From an uncultured Polaribacter sp. (GTDB lineage Bacteria; Bacteroidota; Bacteroidia; Flavobacteriales; Flavobacteriaceae): DNA of 64,000 nt. The position numbers and the translations under genes are program-made. Numbering within the stretch: position 1 is the first letter of the stretch; every line of letters begins with the position of its first letter. The notes below the pieces were generated by a model. That model was given only the letters and a program-made list of their open reading frames with translations. It was not told the origin of the DNA and ran no database searches. Positions 62,634 through 64,000 of this stretch are shown here, in pieces. The stretch lies in the NCBI GenBank assembly GCA_947497755.1, contig CANMHT010000008.1, positions 62,001 through 126,000 on the forward strand, in the 5' to 3' direction.

Positions 62634-64000
62634 ATGAAAAAAATTACATCTGTTGTTGGTGCATTATTCATTGCTTTCACCAGTATTGCAACAGCACAAC
62701 AAGCAACATCGTCCTCTCAAATTGAAAAAGCTTTACAACAAAAAGAAGCACTTACCAAAACATCTATTGTAAAAAACATTGAGTTTACCAATATCGGACC
62801 CACAATTATGAGTGGTCGTGTGGTAGATATTGATGTAAATCCAAACAACACCAACGAATTTTATGTTGGATACGCTTCTGGTGGTTTATGGTATACAAAT
62901 AACAATGGTACTTCATTTATTCCTGTAATGGATAATTCTCCTACTCAAAACATTGGAGATATTGCTGTTGATTGGAAAAACGGAACTATTTGGGTAGGAA
63001 CAGGAGAAAGCAACTCTTCTCGTTCTTCTTATGCCGGAATCGGAATTTTAAAATCTACAGACAAAGGAAAAACTTGGAAAAATGTTGGATTAACAGATTC
63101 ACACCATATTGGACGAATCATCATCAACAAAAACAATCCTGATGAAGTAGTTATTGGGGTAATTGGACACTTGTATTCTAAAAACAAACAACGTGGAATT
63201 TACAAAACTACCGACGGAGGTAAAACTTGGAAAAACACTTTGTTTATTGATGATATGACAGGAATTATCGACATTAGTGTTTCTCCGAAAAACCCAAATG
63301 TACTTTTTGCAGCTTCTTGGGAACGTATGCGTCAAGCTTGGGATTTTGATGGTGATGGAAATGGTTCTGCCATTTATAAAAGTACAGATGCAGGAACTAC
63401 CTGGAAAAAACTAACCATCAAAGGAAAAGGGTTTCCTGTAGGTACTGGTGTTGGTAGAATTGGACTCGCTGCATTTAATGACAATGTTGTTTATGCTTTT
63501 TTAGACAATCAGTTTAGAAGACCAGCAAAACCAAGTAAGAAAGGAAACGGACTTCAAAAAGATGATTTTAAAACCATGTCTATTGCAAACTTTATGGCTT
63601 TAGACAATAAAAAGTTAAACCGTTATTTACGTAGCAATCGTTTTGATAGAAAAGAAACAGCTATAACAGTTAAAAAAGCTGTAAAAAACGGTACTATTAA
63701 ACCGAGTCATTTAGCAAGTTATTTAGAAGATGCCAATTCTAGATTGTTTAACTCTCCAGTTATTGGAGCAGAAGTATACAAGTCTACCAATGGAGGTAAA
63801 ACTTGGAAAAAGACACACAAAGGATATTTAGACGGAGTTTATAGTTCTTATGGTTATTACTTCGGAATTATGGGAGTCAGTGCCATTGATCAAAACAAAA
63901 TTTATATTGGAGGTGTTCCTTTGTTAAAATCTGATGATGGAGGTAAAACTTTTAAAAATATTGGTTCTCCAAATATGCATGCAGATCATCAAGCAATTTG
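62634..64000 (+). CDS. large secreted protein with sortilin/BNR-type repeats, 5' part
   Basis: Begins MKKITSVVGALFIAFTSIAT with a signal peptide and runs off the right edge (455 codons seen, no stop). Repeated Asp-box motifs: STDKGKTWKN, TTDGGKTWKN, STDAGTTWKK, STNGGKTWKK, SDDGGKTFKN, the pattern of beta-propeller VPS10/sortilin-like or glycosyl-hydrolase-like proteins of Bacteroidetes. GPTIMSGRVVDIDVNPNN at the start is typical. Function unknown; probably cell surface or exported. Confidence 0.85.
   Translation, partial: MKKITSVVGALFIAFTSIATAQQATSSSQIEKALQQKEALTKTSIVKNIEFTNIGPTIMSGRVVDIDVNPNNTNEFYVGYASGGLWYTNNNGTSFIPVMDNSPTQNIGDIAVDWKNGTIWVGTGESNSSRSSYAGIGILKSTDKGKTWKNVGLTDSHHIGRIIINKNNPDEVVIGVIGHLYSKNKQRGIYKTTDGGKTWKNTLFIDDMTGIIDISVSPKNPNVLFAASWERMRQAWDFDGDGNGSAIYKSTDAGTTWKKLTIKGKGFPVGTGVGRIGLAAFNDNVVYAFLDNQFRRPAKPSKKGNGLQKDDFKTMSIANFMALDNKKLNRYLRSNRFDRKETAITVKKAVKNGTIKPSHLASYLEDANSRLFNSPVIGAEVYKSTNGGKTWKKTHKGYLDGVYSSYGYYFGIMGVSAIDQNKIYIGGVPLLKSDDGGKTFKNIGSPNMHADHQAI

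Noticed and set aside
62498..62680. 60-aa open frame on the minus strand
   Set aside because: Antisense to the start and signal peptide of the sortilin-like gene; no protein-like composition.
63099..63335. 78-aa open frame on the minus strand
   Set aside because: Shadow within the large partial secreted protein.
1..64000. CRISPR arrays, rRNA and tRNA genes
   Set aside because: I found no regularly spaced repeats and no sequence with tRNA or rRNA hallmarks on either strand.

Overview
The window is AT-rich chromosomal DNA from a member of the Bacteroidetes, most likely a marine Flavobacteriaceae. The signs are the gene order acpP-fabF-rnc-IPExxxVDY-pyk with purN divergent, a TonB-type barrel receptor with a carboxypeptidase-like N-terminal domain, several AraC/LytTR-type regulators, and promoters with a TAnnTTTR -7 box and a TTTG -33 box. 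I see no rRNA, tRNA or CRISPR.

Layout. 1-2.4 kb: arginine biosynthesis (GNAT, argG, argC running off the left edge) behind an Arg-rich leader peptide and terminator hairpins. 2.4-11.4 kb: ilvD-ilvB-ilvN-ilvC-ilvA plus a GapN-type dehydrogenase, behind two tandem Ile/Val-rich leader peptides, each followed by its own terminator. 11.4-14.1 kb: an ABC ATPase/permease pair with a His-rich loop, a small secreted CxxC protein, and ssb. 14.26-19.17 kb: a complete 4.9-kb mobile element with 25-bp terminal inverted repeats and an 8-bp target duplication. It carries an IS1595-type transposase and about eight cargo genes of unknown function, and it sits inside the promoter of the dinB-like gene. 19.2-37.8 kb: mostly housekeeping genes: M28 peptidase, pyruvate kinase, RNase III, fatty-acid genes, purN, RNase H, suf iron-sulfur assembly, M14 peptidase, thiL. 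37.9-43.4 kb: a barrel receptor with an AraC-type membrane regulator and a LytTR two-component pair. 43.6-48.3 kb: DUF5694 pair, lipoprotein, DUF1963 protein, alpha/beta hydrolase, membrane protein.

48.3-54.9 kb holds what looks like one regulon: an amidohydrolase, a Spy/CpxP-like protein, an M19 dipeptidase homologue, an Mpv17-like membrane protein, an ornithine cyclodeaminase homologue, a MarR regulator and a BrnQ transporter. Three copies of the palindrome TAGTTG-N7-CAACT(A/T) lie before its transcription units. 55-58.7 kb: LuxR- and AraC-type regulators with a small redox cluster (AhpD-like, cupredoxin-like, CxxC mini-protein). 58.7-64 kb: PepSY protein, Xaa-Pro aminopeptidase, cold-shock protein, DEAD-box helicase, and the start of a large secreted protein with sortilin/BNR-type repeats that runs off the right edge.

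The most notable signals are the cargo-bearing IS1595-type element, the tandem ilv attenuators and the arg attenuator, the MarR palindrome regulon, and several genes whose -7 box ends exactly 4 nt before the ATG, which implies leaderless mRNAs.
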